Virus record (IMG/VR): IMGVR_UViG_3300034418_009450
Coordinates: 1 to 40,202 of that record
From: a virus
Reading direction: 5' to 3' (one strand)
Length of the DNA: 40,202 nt
Shown: piece by piece, positions 15,011 through 22,483 of the stretch
Position numbering within the stretch: position 1 is the stretch's first letter
How the letters are laid out: each line of letters starts with the position of its first letter
Made by a program: the position numbers and the translations under genes
The notes under the pieces: generated by a model
What the model was told of the DNA's origin: nothing
What the model saw: the letters and a program-made list of their open reading frames with translations, nothing else
Database searches by the model: none

Positions 15011-15018
15011 CTATTTAT
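15011..15018 (+). promoter_or_regulatory. Late-type motif CTATTTAT, 4 nt before an ATG
   Basis: CTATTTAT, 4 nt before the ATG at 15023 of the large multidomain protein. It directly follows the terminator at 14987. No Shine-Dalgarno sequence. Confidence 0.55.
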
Positions 15019-15022
15019 GGTT

Positions 15023-17500
15023 ATGAAAGACCTACGTTCCCTGGTCAGCGAAATACTCACAGAAGTTCTGACCGATAGAGTATACCACTACGCTAATGTA
15101 GACCAACTCAAAAACATCATACAAAAAGACTACTTCCTACCCTCAGTGGCTTTTGGTAGTGGTGCCGAAGAACAAATAAATAAAGGCTATAAGTATTTTA
15201 TTTCTTTTGCTCGCAACCTCCGTGGCTACTACCACAAAGAGGGCAAAGGGGTGGGCTATCTTGTTGTTGATGGCAGAAAACTAAGCCAGAAATACAAAGG
15301 TGGCGCTGTTGATTATTGGCAGTGGAGAACTTCCCGAAAGAATACAGAAGTCGAAGACAGACTTCTTACAAACAAGCCTTATGTCAAAGGTGCTACTGAG
15401 TTTATCGACGCTGTTCACATTTCTGCACCATACGCCACAGAAATTGGCTCAAAGATGTACACAGAAAAATACAGCGAAGGTCTAGTTGATAGACTTAGAG
15501 ACTTGGACAACGTTGCCAGAGCCAAAAACATTCCAGTTTATTTTCACACAGACCTTGGCTCATACCGTATGGCAAACGATAAAAAAGCCGTAGATTTTAT
15601 TGAATGGGAAAATGGTGCTGTAAAGGCAGGCGTTATTGAACCTTCATTTACTGGTGGCTACAAACCTCCACCACCAGACCTAATGAGACTAGAAGTCGTT
15701 ACAAAAGCAATAGAAGAGTTGCTTGTCAAAGGTGTTTCCTACAAAGAGTTCAAAGACTCTTTGTCAGAGAGGGAAAGAGAATTTTTAACCAGACGCTTTC
15801 TTTACTCCTTCACAGGCGACGACATTGCTAGAAAAATAATCGAAGCAATAAAAGTCTCTGGCGGCGACGCTGATGACGACAGACCATACATTGCGAGAAT
15901 CGGCAGAGCGATGACAAAACTAAAAATGAACATCGCAGAAATGGGCATAGCCTTGGGAGACATAGTTTCCAAGGCAGTCCGTGGTCTAACAGAATACCCC
16001 GGCGACCACGACATTGACCCAGATGAGCCTTACGGTGATAACCTTTTTGTGGCTGGCGACGGTGAAACAAACCTTGAACGTTTTCAATGGTCGCAAAAGA
16101 CCTCAGCAAAGTTGAGAAGTTTTGTCAGGAACGCAAGCACAAGAAACAAAACAGAACTTCACGACATACTAAAACAAATACAAGCCATGGCTGATGAAGG
16201 AACTCTTAGCAGTTATTATGACGAACTAAAACCACCAGCGGGTAAAGTCTATCGTGGTATGCTTGTTCCAGCAAAGGCTGCTGCAACTTGGGGTCTTATC
16301 GACCCAAACAACCCACCAAAAGAAGGCAAACTACAAAAAAAGAGTAACTTTGTTTTCAAAAGTAGTTGGTATCCTTCTGGACTTACTTCTTGGTCATACA
16401 GCCCAGACGTGGCTTCTGGCTTCACCGCTCTTTATTCTAATGAAACAGAAGCAGGCGAAAAGTACGTTTCTATTGTTTTAGTCGCAGAGGCTTCTAACCC
16501 TGGCTTTATCTTGAACCACAAAAATGTAAAAATGCTGGCTGTTGCTGGCGAGGAAGAAGTTTTATTTATTGGCGACGATGTTGGCACAACCGCTTACTAC
16601 AAATACTACGATGGTGGTGACGACAGTTACGAAGCAAGCGAGGTTGATGCTAGCGAACTAACAGAAGCCACCAAACTTCCAAAAGAAATTTTTACTGCTT
16701 TTGAAGAAGAAATAATGAAGTCCAACTTTTGGAACGAGTATAACGACTACGAAGACCTTGAGTTTGATGAAGATAATCCAAAAAAGCCTCCACAAACTCC
16801 TGCCACTATGGCTCTTACCCTCGCTATGAACAAAGCACTCAAGCGAGCAGGTTTGGACGACGTGGTTGGCGTTGCAGAGTCTTCTGGTGACTTTTCCAAC
16901 AATATGTGGCAGTCTGCCACTATTGACGTTGCCGAGGATGGCACACCCGTTTTTATGGTTTTAATGAACCTGTGGGAAGACTTTGACGACTTTGGCGAGT
17001 CTGCTGAAGAAGCTGTAGCCGACATTTCTGCTGCTTTCCGTCACGAACTCGTTCACCTTCAACAACTAAAAGCACAGGCTAAGTCAAAAGGTGTTGGTTT
17101 GGAAAAAGCCTTTACCAAAATGATGGACGACCCAAGACAGGTTGTGGACAGAGACCAGCCAAAGTATTGGGAAGTCTGGGAGCCAACTGGCAAGAAAGAC
17201 AAAGACGGAAAAGAAATAATAAAAAAAGATGGCTTCAAGTCTGAACTCTTTATGAAGGACTACCTTGAAAGACACATCGAGATTGACGCACACGCTCACC
17301 AAGCCGGTGAAAACCTGCTTCGCAAGTATGGCGAAGAAAAAGCACTCGACACTATCAGCAAAGATATAGACCTTGACGACCCATCACTTCCAGACGAAGT
17401 AAAGAAGTACGACAACTACAAAGTCGATAAGAAAAAGATGGACAAATTCCGCAGCAAGGTGTATACTTACATCAAGAAGTTTGTCGAGGACCAAGAATGA
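15023..17500 (+). CDS. Large packaged effector: two ADP-ribosyltransferase-like modules and a zincin
   Basis: 825 residues. The leader MKDLRSLVSEILTE fits the (I/L)-x-E prohead cut. Module 1 (about 18-195) has VYHYANVDQLKNII and YFISFARN, a pattern of toxin-like ADP-ribosyltransferases. Module 2 (about 385-530) has Arg411 in VYRGM, GLIDPN, TSWS (455-458) and E510-x-E512, and is a close relative of the protein at 8685. The C-terminal part has HELVH (674-678) in AAFRHELVHLQQ, a zinc metallopeptidase motif. An ATG at 15017 is also in frame, but overlaps the late-type motif. Known: T4 Alt is injected with the DNA; this protein is like Alt in size but adds a protease. Which parts are active is not shown. 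Confidence 0.72.
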   Translation: MKDLRSLVSEILTEVLTDRVYHYANVDQLKNIIQKDYFLPSVAFGSGAEEQINKGYKYFISFARNLRGYYHKEGKGVGYLVVDGRKLSQKYKGGAVDYWQWRTSRKNTEVEDRLLTNKPYVKGATEFIDAVHISAPYATEIGSKMYTEKYSEGLVDRLRDLDNVARAKNIPVYFHTDLGSYRMANDKKAVDFIEWENGAVKAGVIEPSFTGGYKPPPPDLMRLEVVTKAIEELLVKGVSYKEFKDSLSEREREFLTRRFLYSFTGDDIARKIIEAIKVSGGDADDDRPYIARIGRAMTKLKMNIAEMGIALGDIVSKAVRGLTEYPGDHDIDPDEPYGDNLFVAGDGETNLERFQWSQKTSAKLRSFVRNASTRNKTELHDILKQIQAMADEGTLSSYYDELKPPAGKVYRGMLVPAKAAATWGLIDPNNPPKEGKLQKKSNFVFKSSWYPSGLTSWSYSPDVASGFTALYSNETEAGEKYVSIVLVAEASNPGFILNHKNVKMLAVAGEEEVLFIGDDVGTTAYYKYYDGGDDSYEASEVDASELTEATKLPKEIFTAFEEEIMKSNFWNEYNDYEDLEFDEDNPKKPPQTPATMALTLAMNKALKRAGLDDVVGVAESSGDFSNNMWQSATIDVAEDGTPVFMVLMNLWEDFDDFGESAEEAVADISAAFRHELVHLQQLKAQAKSKGVGLEKAFTKMMDDPRQVVDRDQPKYWEVWEPTGKKDKDGKEIIKKDGFKSELFMKDYLERHIEIDAHAHQAGENLLRKYGEEKALDTISKDIDLDDPSLPDEVKKYDNYKVDKKKMDKFRSKVYTYIKKFVEDQE

Positions 17501-18138
17501 AAAAGTGGAAACAGTTTCTAAAAGAGGCTATTACCGAGCAAGCCAACCCAACCAAGCCAAAAGCTATTTTTATGGCTGGTGGTCCTGGCTCTGGCAAAAC
17601 CACACTTCTAAAACAGATTGGCGCACTTGACGCAGGTATGCAAGTCATCAACGCTGATGATGAGTTTGAGCCTATGCTCAAAGCCGCAGGACTACCACTT
17701 GATTTAGACCACCCAGAGCGCGACATTCGCTCTCAACAGGGCAAACTCTTTGTTCAAGCACAGAACCTAGCAAAAGAAAAAACAAGGGCTCTCGTGGGCG
17801 ACAGGAACGATTTTATTATTGACGGTACAGCCGGTTCTCTACAAAACGTCCGCAAAGCAAAAGAAAGACTAGAAGACGCTGGTTATGACACAGCTATGAT
17901 ATACGTCGATGTGCCACTAGAACTCTCACTTTCCAGAAACGAAGAGCGTGGTGAAGCTGGTGGTAGAAAGGTCAAGCCAGAAAGAGTCGAGAAAAGCTGG
18001 CAAGCAGTAAATAAAAATAAAGAAGCATACAAAAACCTTTTTGATAATAACTTCATTTACTTTGACGGAACCTCTGAAAATATCGATAACCAAGTAAATG
18101 ACGTAGCTTCTAGCTATGACCGCTTCATAAGTTCGTAG
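17497..18138 (+). CDS. Zeta-like P-loop kinase, probably packaged
   Basis: 213 residues. Leader MKKWKQFLKE is the short form of the cluster's packaging peptide. Walker A is GGPGSGKT (28-35), followed by INADDEFEP, DGTAG and a RNEERGEAGGRKV lid-like segment. This order is typical of zeta-toxin-like and related small-molecule kinases. Known: zeta toxins phosphorylate UDP-N-acetylglucosamine, but many P-loop relatives have other substrates. ATGA overlap with the large effector gene, so it shares its transcript. Confidence 0.68.
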   Translation: MKKWKQFLKEAITEQANPTKPKAIFMAGGPGSGKTTLLKQIGALDAGMQVINADDEFEPMLKAAGLPLDLDHPERDIRSQQGKLFVQAQNLAKEKTRALVGDRNDFIIDGTAGSLQNVRKAKERLEDAGYDTAMIYVDVPLELSLSRNEERGEAGGRKVKPERVEKSWQAVNKNKEAYKNLFDNNFIYFDGTSENIDNQVNDVASSYDRFISS

Positions 18139-18145
18139 CTCGTCA

Positions 18146-18153
18146 CTATTTAT
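18146..18153 (+). promoter_or_regulatory. Late-type motif CTATTTAT inside a perfect inverted repeat
   Basis: CTATTTAT, 4 nt before the ATG at 18158. It lies in TCACTATTTATAGTGA (18143-18158), a 6-bp perfect inverted repeat around TTTA. Read on the opposite strand this gives TATAAATAG, the T4 late promoter word. Confidence 0.5.
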
Positions 18154-18157
18154 AGTG

Positions 18158-18355
18158 ATGAAGAAGGGTGACCTAATAAAAGTTCCACAGGTACACGTCG
18201 AGTTTGACGAAAACGGACAACTCGTAAAAACCCAATATTGGGTTCATGCCATTGTTATGGAAGACTACCGTGGAAATAACCTTCTTCGCGTTTATTTTCC
18301 AGAAACAAAAAAAAGACAAAAAGTTCATTTTTCAACGGTAAAAAAAGCAGGTTAG
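18158..18355 (+). CDS. KKGDLI-type small beta-barrel protein
   Basis: 65 residues: MKKGDLIKVPQVHVEFDENG, then WVHAIVMEDYRG and LLRVYFPETKK. It carries the KxGDL(V/I) signature of the 4.2-6.2 kb row but stands alone. A GTG at 18155 is in frame; the ATG at 18158 matches the family. Function unknown. Confidence 0.62.
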   Translation: MKKGDLIKVPQVHVEFDENGQLVKTQYWVHAIVMEDYRGNNLLRVYFPETKKRQKVHFSTVKKAG

Positions 18356-18358
18356 CCC

Positions 18359-18386
18359 TTGACAAATAAGTTTTATGTGCTATTCT
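18359..18386 (+). promoter_or_regulatory. Sigma70-like promoter of the nucleotidase gene
   Basis: TTGACA (18359-18364), 16-bp spacer, TATTCT (18381-18386). Followed by AGGGAG and the ATG at 18412. Confidence 0.75.
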
Positions 18387-18411
18387 GTATTTGGATTGAG
18401 AGGGAGAAAAA

Positions 18412-18993
18412 ATGAATAAGCAATTTTGCTGTGACATGGACGGAGTGCTCTGTGACTTCATCGGTGGGGCTATCAAGATAGTAAATGAGACCCTGGAAAA
18501 CCGAGACAACATCACAGACCCAGAACTAAAAGAAACAATCGAAAAAGCCATTGAAGAGCTTGGCAAGACTTCGGTTGATAAAAATGACCTTCGTATCAAC
18601 ACGCCAAACAAGAATGTACGAAAGTTGATGAAGGACTTGATTCGCAACAACAAAGACTTTTGGGCGAACTTGGAGTGGGCAAAAGGCGGTAGAGTTATTT
18701 GGAACGCCATTGCTCCTTATAACCCTTACATTCTCTCGGCTCCAATGGGAAAAAGCGCAGAAAGCAAAGCTGGCAAGATTGAGTGGATTAAAAAGAACTT
18801 AACGCCACAGCCAGGACGTATTATCCTAGATGATGACAAATGGAAACACACCGACTTCGATGGAAAGCAGGGAGTCTTGATTGACGACATGTGGTTCAAC
18901 ATTGATGAATACCGAGAAGCTGGTGGTATTGCCATTTTTCACCGAGACCTGCGAGTGACGATGGGGCTTATTAAAAAGTATGCCAACGGATGA
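18412..18993 (+). CDS. HAD-family 5'(3')-deoxyribonucleotidase-like protein
   Basis: 193 residues. D8-M-D10-GVLCD is HAD motif I; ILSAPMG is motif II; the Lys in SKAGKIEWIKK and IDDMWFN fit motifs III and IV. The pattern and size match 5'-deoxynucleotidases (NT5C type), which remove phosphate from deoxynucleoside monophosphates. In this phage it would belong with the dUTPase and thymidine kinase to nucleotide metabolism. Own promoter and Shine-Dalgarno sequence (AGGGAG). Confidence 0.75.
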   Translation: MNKQFCCDMDGVLCDFIGGAIKIVNETLENRDNITDPELKETIEKAIEELGKTSVDKNDLRINTPNKNVRKLMKDLIRNNKDFWANLEWAKGGRVIWNAIAPYNPYILSAPMGKSAESKAGKIEWIKKNLTPQPGRIILDDDKWKHTDFDGKQGVLIDDMWFNIDEYREAGGIAIFHRDLRVTMGLIKKYANG

Positions 18994-19204
18994 TGAAGAC
19001 GAGCTACGCCTTTCAGATTTAGTCGGAACTATCCCAGACTACAAAATAGCTGTTTTTCATCAAAGGTATCAACAAGGCAAACTTACTTTTAAGGAAGCAC
19101 AGACTCTTGCAGAACTATACGCCAATGGCGAGATAGACGTTATTGTTAACCTTTATTCAACATCAGACGATTTTGTAGAAATCATTTTTAATGAACCAAA
19201 CTAA
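18980..19204 (+). CDS. Small acidic hypothetical protein
   Basis: 74 residues. Overlaps the nucleotidase gene by 14 bases. MPTDDEDELRLSDLVGTIPDYKIAVF and FKEAQTLAELYANGEIDVI suggest a small mixed helix/strand protein. No family recognised. Confidence 0.55.
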   Translation: MPTDDEDELRLSDLVGTIPDYKIAVFHQRYQQGKLTFKEAQTLAELYANGEIDVIVNLYSTSDDFVEIIFNEPN

Positions 19205-19448
19205 CCGAGAATGCTTCGACCGTCGTGGCAGACGTGTCGAGCTATACGAGTATAAGGGGTCTTCAAGAATAGACTCCAAGAAGCTCGTTGGAACTGTGGG
19301 TATTGTTCTCTATGAAGAGGGCAAGTCCACAGTTATTTTTTGCCCAGCCGTGAACCGTGTTCTTACATTTGCAGAGAAAGAGTTTGCTTATATTTGGAAC
19401 AGAGAAGAACACAAAAATTTAAAAAAATATCAAAAAAAAGCAAAATAA
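19191..19448 (+). CDS. Small protein with SH3-like strands
   Basis: 85 residues. RRGRRVELYEYKG, LVGTVGIVLYEEGKSTVIF and VNRVLTF are short strands resembling the mini-barrel proteins, followed by a Lys-rich tail. Overlaps the previous gene by 14 bases, the same overlap length as in the 5.4-5.9 kb chain although the junction sequence differs. Confidence 0.55.
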   Translation: MNQTNRECFDRRGRRVELYEYKGSSRIDSKKLVGTVGIVLYEEGKSTVIFCPAVNRVLTFAEKEFAYIWNREEHKNLKKYQKKAK

Positions 19449-19452
19449 GCCC

Positions 19453-19480
19453 TTGACAAGTGCGTTTTACGTCCTATATT
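19453..19480 (+). promoter_or_regulatory. Sigma70-like promoter, conserved family
   Basis: TTGACA (19453-19458), 16-bp spacer ending CGTCC, TATATT (19475-19480). Same extended pattern as 1787, 4800 and 5038. Confidence 0.8.
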
Positions 19481-19522
19481 GTTAGTGAGAGATGGGGAGA
19501 GACACTAACAAAGGAGTGAGTT

Positions 19523-19954
19523 ATGAAACTTGAAAGCGCCATTAAAAAGATTGAAAAGCGCCTTGGAAAAGGTTGTGTTCAGATTTCTGATCGCAAGGCT
19601 TGGGTCTCGCATGGAGAAAATATTCTTTCATTCTGGGTTAAGAATGGTGGTGAAGACCATTGTCACGGTTGGCACACTCGTCGCCAAAACGACCATTCTG
19701 ACTTGATGACCGACTACTTTGCCGGTACTTACCACAGCAACTTGACTCAGGCGCTGTCTTGGTTGAAGCCTCCTCCGTCCAAGTTCAAAAAGGGTGATGT
19801 GGTTTTCTTCAAGCCCACTAAAAAGAACGCTCGCTTCCGTCGAAGTGGCACTTGTGTTGTTCTCACCGACAAAGAGAACGCTGATAGTTGGCAGGTCATC
19901 CAACCTGACGGTACGAAACACTGGGTTGGTGTCCGCGACATTGGAAAGAAATAA
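19523..19954 (+). CDS. Phage protein with AIKKIEK domain fused to a KKGDVV mini-barrel
   Basis: 143 residues. The N-terminal part (LESAIKKIEKRLG, then RRQNDHSDLMTDYFAGTYHSNLTQAL) is a pattern I associate with a small phage family of unknown function. The C-terminal part (about 87-140) starts KFKKGDVVFFKP and looks like the KRGDLV mini-barrel. It therefore links the mini-barrel to another domain. GGAG at 19513 gives the start. Confidence 0.6.
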   Translation: MKLESAIKKIEKRLGKGCVQISDRKAWVSHGENILSFWVKNGGEDHCHGWHTRRQNDHSDLMTDYFAGTYHSNLTQALSWLKPPPSKFKKGDVVFFKPTKKNARFRRSGTCVVLTDKENADSWQVIQPDGTKHWVGVRDIGKK

Positions 19955-20178
19955 TGTTTAGGATGCTTGCAACAGCCGTGTCTATCGGCAAGTTTTTAAC
20001 CTTTGCTCCATTCTTGGCTATTATTCCAGCGGTCTGGTTCGCGCTAGACCGTTGGATGATATATGAAGCAAACATAAACTACCAAAATGTCAGCGATATT
20101 CCAGCCTTTACCAAAATAACAATGATGCTACCAGCGGTAGCTATTTGGACCACTCTTGTTATGGTTTTGACTCGTTAG
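19954..20178 (+). CDS. Two-helix membrane protein
   Basis: 74 residues with hydrophobic segments at about 15-31 (FLTFAPFLAIIPAVWFA) and 55-72 (MMLPAVAIWTTLVMVL). The start shares bases with the previous stop. Could be a holin-like or host-membrane protein; there is no specific evidence. Confidence 0.55.
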   Translation: MFRMLATAVSIGKFLTFAPFLAIIPAVWFALDRWMIYEANINYQNVSDIPAFTKITMMLPAVAIWTTLVMVLTR

Positions 20179-20197
20179 AGCTTTATAAACAATTAAA

Positions 20198-20205
20198 CTA
20201 TTTAT
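20198..20205 (+). promoter_or_regulatory. Late-type motif CTATTTAT before a terminator
   Basis: CTATTTAT just before the hairpin at 20207, an order opposite to other sites. If it is used as a promoter the hairpin would sit in the leader of the gene at 20245. Confidence 0.35.
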
Positions 20206-20206
20206 G

Positions 20207-20228
20207 AGGAGCCTTTGGCTCCTTTTTT
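20207..20228 (+). terminator. Rho-independent terminator
   Basis: AGGAGCC (20207-20213), loop TTT, GGCTCCT (20217-20223), then a six-T run (20223-20228). Confidence 0.88.
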
Positions 20229-20244
20229 ATTGGAACAAGATGTG

Positions 20245-20544
20245 ATGAACAAAAGCGAACTCAAAAAATTAGTCGAAGAGCAAATAAGAGAAATTCTTGA
20301 AGATGAAGAAGAGACCAAAGAAGATGAGGAAAAGGCAAAAGGTGATGTTCAAAAAAGAGCAGATGTAATCTCTAAACTGTCTGCGATAGCAGCAGTTCAG
20401 AAGAAAATAAATACACCAGATGAGTCAGTACAAGCCTCAATGGATGATGTTCAGATTAATTTGCAATTTGTTCCAGATAGTGCAAAAAAACGAGTCATCA
20501 CACAACTTATTAGTAATTTAAGAGATTTTCAAAAAGAGGTTTAA
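20245..20544 (+). CDS. Helical, acidic virion-type protein with targeting-like N-terminus
   Basis: 99 residues. The start (SELKKLVEEQIREILEDEEE) is an amphipathic helix with an I-L-E site. An acidic stretch and a mostly helical remainder follow. The ATG at 20245 was chosen because upstream codons in frame run through the terminator. Probably late; no family recognised. Confidence 0.55.
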   Translation: MNKSELKKLVEEQIREILEDEEETKEDEEKAKGDVQKRADVISKLSAIAAVQKKINTPDESVQASMDDVQINLQFVPDSAKKRVITQLISNLRDFQKEV

Positions 20545-20552
20545 ACAATACT

Positions 20553-20996
20553 ATGACCATTTCAAAACCACAACTAAAGCACCTCATTTGGGAACAACTG
20601 TCTATTGTAGTTGGCGAGAAGAATAAAGATTTCAAATGTCCTCCTGCTACACAAGACATAAACCTAAACCTAGAAAATCGCCAACACGCTATTGAACAAC
20701 AAAACTACGGTCCACCAGACCCATCAAAGCCAAACGAAAAGTTTTGGAAAGCAAAGATGGAGATGTGGAACGTCGATTCCGAAGAAGACCTCAAAGGAAT
20801 GATTTGCGGCACTTGCGCTGCATTCAACCTCAAAAAAGAAATGCAAGACTGCATTGCACAAGGTATTGGCGAAGAAGACGGAGACACTTGGGCAACTATT
20901 GATGCAGGCGAAATAGGCTACTGCCAGTTCTTGAAGTTCAAGTGTGCAGCAAAAAGAACCTGCGATGCTTGGGTCTCCGGTGGTCCAATAAAATAA
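20553..20996 (+). CDS. Cys-rich phage protein of unknown function
   Basis: 147 residues. The N-terminus KPQLKHLIWEQL could be a targeting helix. The rest carries spaced Cys: CGTCAAF, QDC, GYCQFLKFKC and RTCDAWVSGGP. This CxxC...C...YC...C...C layout recurs in marine phage genomes to my knowledge and may bind a metal or an iron-sulfur cluster. Context suggests a virion component. Confidence 0.58.
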   Translation: MTISKPQLKHLIWEQLSIVVGEKNKDFKCPPATQDINLNLENRQHAIEQQNYGPPDPSKPNEKFWKAKMEMWNVDSEEDLKGMICGTCAAFNLKKEMQDCIAQGIGEEDGDTWATIDAGEIGYCQFLKFKCAAKRTCDAWVSGGPIK

Positions 20997-21019
20997 TCGC
21001 TTCTATTTTGCCCTCTGTT

Positions 21020-21027
21020 CTATTTAT
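21020..21027 (+). promoter_or_regulatory. Late-type motif CTATTTAT
   Basis: CTATTTAT, 23 nt before the ATG at 21051. It lies between the partial inverted repeat CCCTCTGTTCTAT/ATAGGACAGGGG, which may be a terminator for the previous gene. Confidence 0.45.
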
Positions 21028-21050
21028 TATAGGACAGGGGGTATTTTATT

Positions 21051-21557
21051 ATGGGAAGAATAAAGAAGCTGTTGAGGAGCCGTGTGGCGCGAACCACGGC
21101 ATTGTTAGTCGGTCTTGTTGTTGCAGCCATTTACGCCGACTCTCACGTTAAGGGCGACATGGACTTGGCACAAGAGAACGCCATCTGCCACAGCCAACGT
21201 CAGCAAATGATGACCTACATCGCTAAGTCAGACCAAGCTGTTAATAGACTAAGCACAAAAGTCAAAGAATACGAGAAAGTAATGGAAGGCACAGAGTATG
21301 CTGGGCTTCGCGTTATTGCTGCTGCGGTTCATCCTCGCCAGATTGTTTTACAGTTAATGCTGAACGATAAGCAAGTCGATTTTAGCTTTGAGAACTGTAA
21401 GCAAGTTATTGGACGTTTTGAGAGGCTGAAACAGTATGTTCGTGCAGAAGAAAAGTTCGATAAACAACACAAGCCTTACCTATTAGGCGTTATTATGTTT
21501 GAGCAAAACTTTTTTCAAAAGGCGTGCGGTAAAGCGGCGCGTGACCGCTTTTTATAA
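21051..21557 (+). CDS. Single-pass membrane protein, unknown function
   Basis: 168 residues. A basic N-terminus (MGRIKKLLRSRVAR) precedes a membrane helix at about 16-30, giving an N-in anchor with a large part outside the cytoplasm. The rest is helical (SDQAVNRLSTKVKEYEKVM). Size and topology would fit an inner-membrane spanin-like or virion-associated protein, but no defining motif is visible. Confidence 0.6.
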   Translation: MGRIKKLLRSRVARTTALLVGLVVAAIYADSHVKGDMDLAQENAICHSQRQQMMTYIAKSDQAVNRLSTKVKEYEKVMEGTEYAGLRVIAAAVHPRQIVLQLMLNDKQVDFSFENCKQVIGRFERLKQYVRAEEKFDKQHKPYLLGVIMFEQNFFQKACGKAARDRFL

Positions 21558-21558
21558 A

Positions 21559-21566
21559 CTATTTAT
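21559..21566 (+). promoter_or_regulatory. Late-type motif CTATTTAT, 5 nt before an ATG
   Basis: CTATTTAT inside AACTATTTATAGTT, again an inverted repeat around TTTA, 5 nt before the ATG at 21572. Confidence 0.52.
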
Positions 21567-21571
21567 AGTTG

Positions 21572-22030
21572 ATGTATAAACTAATAAACAACGCAAACAT
21601 CAACTCAGCCCGTTATGAGAAAGTTTTTGATAAATTTTTTCCTTATGTTAAGGACCGTCTTGGCTTTGACGTTGATTTTACCCTGGTGTTTGAGTCAGAC
21701 CCTGAGAACGCCAAAAAGTTTTTTGCTGGGACTGCTCATTACAACCCTTCTACTCACACCGTCACAGTCTTCGTAGATAACCGTCATCCAAAGGATATCC
21801 TTCGTTCTGTGGCTCACGAGCTTGTTCACCACGCACAAAATTGCCGTGGTGAGTTCGATGGAGAGATGGAAACAGGTGAGGGTTATGCACAAACTGACGC
21901 ACATTTGTCGAAAATGGAAGATGAAGCCTATTTAGTAGGAAACCGTCTTGTTCGCGATTATGAGGACGGGGCGAAAATAAAGAATGAAAAACTTTATGAA
22001 GCACTAGTAAAAAGACTAGTAAGGAGATAA
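21572..22030 (+). CDS. Zinc metallopeptidase-like phage protein (HELVHHAQN)
   Basis: 152 residues. AHELVHHAQN (81-90) gives the zincin motif H82-E83-xx-H86; GEGYAQTDAH and MEDEAYLVGN (about 107-132) may supply the third ligand. The short single domain and DPENAKKFFAGTAHYNP pattern match a small metallopeptidase-like family of marine phages to my knowledge. Translation probably begins at the ATG (21572), not the TTG at 21569. Could process virion or host proteins. Confidence 0.72.
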   Translation: MYKLINNANINSARYEKVFDKFFPYVKDRLGFDVDFTLVFESDPENAKKFFAGTAHYNPSTHTVTVFVDNRHPKDILRSVAHELVHHAQNCRGEFDGEMETGEGYAQTDAHLSKMEDEAYLVGNRLVRDYEDGAKIKNEKLYEALVKRLVRR

Positions 22031-22033
22031 AAA

Positions 22034-22234
22034 GTGGTGGCACCAGCAGTAAAAAGAAGAAGACTAGCACGTCTACAAGCAGAAGCAGCAGCCAAGGCAG
22101 AAGCCGAAGCAAAGGCAGCAAAGCCTGCTCCAAAGCCTGCTCCAAAGGCAGAGCCAAAGCCTGCCCCAAAGGCAGAGTCAAAGGCAGAGCCAAAGAAATC
22201 GGTTCGCAAGGTCTCAAAGAAGACTGAGGAATAA
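22034..22234 (+). CDS. Lys/Ala/Pro-rich low-complexity basic protein
   Basis: 66 residues, GTG start with AAGGAG at 22020. Made mostly of Lys, Ala, Pro and Glu with imperfect PAPKAEPK repeats (30-52). Like histone H1 tails and TolA-like linkers it should be extended and nucleic-acid binding. May be a packaged DNA-condensing protein. Confidence 0.62.
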   Translation: MVAPAVKRRRLARLQAEAAAKAEAEAKAAKPAPKPAPKAEPKPAPKAESKAEPKKSVRKVSKKTEE

Positions 22235-22237
22235 TTT

Positions 22238-22483
22238 ATGGACCTTCGTGCAATGACGAGAAGGTTTTTATTGGGTGAGGCTTACCAAGCGTCGCCTCGT
22301 AGCATTATGGAAAACCTTATGCAAGTTTTGGAGTCTATGGCACCAAACACTTTGAGAGAAGCTAGAAAGCGTGATATTGCCCTTGAGCAAACTGCACGTC
22401 TTCGCAAAGAATACCTCAAAATGGAACGCAAAGTTCAAATGCTTGAAGAACAGGTGAAAACCTTAGAAGAGAATAAAAAATGA
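22238..22483 (+). CDS. Small coiled-coil protein with RRFLLGE leader
   Basis: 81 residues. MDLRAMTRRFLLGE ends in an L-G-E site like the packaging leaders. Residues 45-80 form a coiled coil (LRKEYLKMERKVQMLEEQVKTLEEN). ATGA overlap with the next gene. Candidate core or virion protein. Confidence 0.58.
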   Translation: MDLRAMTRRFLLGEAYQASPRSIMENLMQVLESMAPNTLREARKRDIALEQTARLRKEYLKMERKVQMLEEQVKTLEENKK

